In this document: positions 63,720-64,000 of the stretch, in pieces
Layout of the letters: each line of letters starts with the position of its first letter
How positions within the stretch are numbered: the first letter of the stretch is position 1
Assembly (NCBI GenBank): GCA_033782935.1
Contig: JAWQEG010000167.1
Location: 2,791,501 to 2,855,500 of the forward strand
From: Petrolisthes cinctipes
Taxonomy: Eukaryota > Arthropoda > Malacostraca > Decapoda > Porcellanidae
Length of the DNA: 64,000 nt
Direction of reading: 5' to 3'
Made by a program: the position numbers and the translations under genes
Notes under the pieces: model-generated
Told to the model about the DNA's origin: nothing
Seen by the model: only the letters and a program-made list of their open reading frames with translations
The model's database searches: none

Positions 63720-64000
63720 ATGCTTAAAATCGATATTTTAGGTGCAAAAAGTCGATATGTGCATGCATCCTCTGTACCCTGTTATATCCCAAATTCTGGC
63801 TCAAAACCCCCGAAAATTCGATATTTTTGGGTCCCCGAAGCGATCTGTACATGCCTACTCAGTGCTAGAATATTTTCAAATTATACGCCCAAAACATACT
63901 AAAAACCGATATTTTTGGTGCCAAAGTCGATATGTGCATGCATCTTCTGTACCCGTTTATATATCAAATTCAGGCTCAAAACACCCAAAAAATCGATATT
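63720..64000 (+). repeat. m2 and m3 monomers at right window edge
   Basis: An m2 monomer (ATCCTCTGTACCCTG, ATTATAC tag at 63890) followed by a truncated m3. It resembles 54.76-55.04 kb. The array clearly continues beyond the window. Confidence 0.9.

Larger units (their letters stand above)
1..64000 (+). repeat. Satellite DNA array, ~176-bp monomer, head to tail
   Basis: Landmarks such as TCGATATTTT, TGTGCATGCATC, TATATCTCAAATTCAGG and GATCTGTACATGCC recur every 175-176 bp from the first base to the last, always in the same orientation. About 364 copies are present. The array continues through both window edges. The sequence is AT-rich by eye and no unrelated segment longer than a few bases interrupts it. 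Single-monomer variation consists of point changes plus rare 1-, 4- and 5-bp indels. Monomers of nucleosome length in long homogeneous arrays are typical of centromeric or pericentromeric heterochromatin in plants and animals; that placement is inference. I do not recognise the family by name. Confidence 0.99.

Noticed and set aside
1..64000. CRISPR array
   Set aside because: The repeats are contiguous 176-bp units without constant short repeats and variable spacers. No cas genes are present and the composition is that of eukaryotic satellite DNA.
1..64000. tRNA, rRNA, snRNA or snoRNA repeat cluster (for example 5S rDNA)
   Set aside because: No 5S internal control region, tRNA A/B box pair or terminator T run in a consistent position. 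The repeat unit is shorter and has no conserved RNA core.
1..64000. Relation to the Arabidopsis 178-bp centromere satellite
   Set aside because: From memory both contain CCAAAGTC.ATATG-like and CTC.AAAACAC words, but their spacing in the unit differs. I could not align the rest, so I treat it as coincidence until an alignment is run.
1..64000. Transposon-derived tandem repeats (LTR or TIR fragments)
   Set aside because: No terminal repeat borders, target-site duplications, primer-binding site, polypurine tract or transposase or reverse-transcriptase remnants found in any monomer.

Overview
The whole 64 kb window is one uninterrupted head-to-tail satellite DNA array. I see no protein gene, RNA gene, transposable element, CRISPR array, telomere repeat or non-satellite sequence anywhere in it. 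The basic period is about 176 bp (175 or 176 in most copies), so the window holds roughly 364 monomers, all in the same orientation. A monomer of this length in a large homogeneous array points to a eukaryote (plant or animal) and to constitutive heterochromatin, most plausibly centromeric or pericentromeric. I cannot name the species or prove the centromere from sequence alone.

Three levels of organisation can be read. (1) The 176-bp monomer is itself an old dimer: two 88-bp halves, each starting TCGATATTTT, align without a gap at about 67% (59 of 88 positions, counted by hand on the consensus). (2) Monomers fall into about eleven recognisable types (called m1 to m11 here) that follow each other in a fixed order. 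A complete set is at 17642-19575 and measures 1934 bp, because m3 and m9 are 175 bp and the others 176 bp. Elsewhere the same order is kept but interrupted by jumps, often inside a monomer. (3) On top of this lie many recent segmental duplications whose offsets are all close to whole multiples of the monomer: 528, 703, 1408, 1934, 2110, 2111, 2813, 3525/3701, 3693, 3691/3868, 3867, 4044/4221, 4397, 8613 and 20571 bp.

Layout: 1-7745 is repeated almost unchanged at 8614-16358. A 3693-bp unit runs in tandem from about 14.05 to 22.63 kb. A 703-bp unit is doubled at 22.74-24.14 kb. 24.2-27.56 kb repeats 19.98-24.2 kb. Tandem pairs follow at 27.97-31.29 kb (2110 bp) and 31.57-34.40 kb (1408 bp). 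35.39-37.55 kb returns at 38.91-41.25 kb. 41-45 kb is a patchwork of 2111- and 528-bp repeats. 45-52.5 kb holds two interleaved duplicated blocks. 52.5-58.1 kb is the least recently duplicated part. 58094-63719 is a nearly perfect 2813-bp tandem pair. Individual pairs differ by exactly one monomer gained or lost, as expected of unequal exchange.

No genes act together here. Any function would be structural. The sequence features that could matter are a 15-bp perfect palindrome in most B halves, a 25-bp dyad at the centre of the monomer, a 14-bp alternating purine-pyrimidine tract, a CENP-B-box-like element in one monomer class, and a pattern of variable CpG sites that suggests germline methylation.
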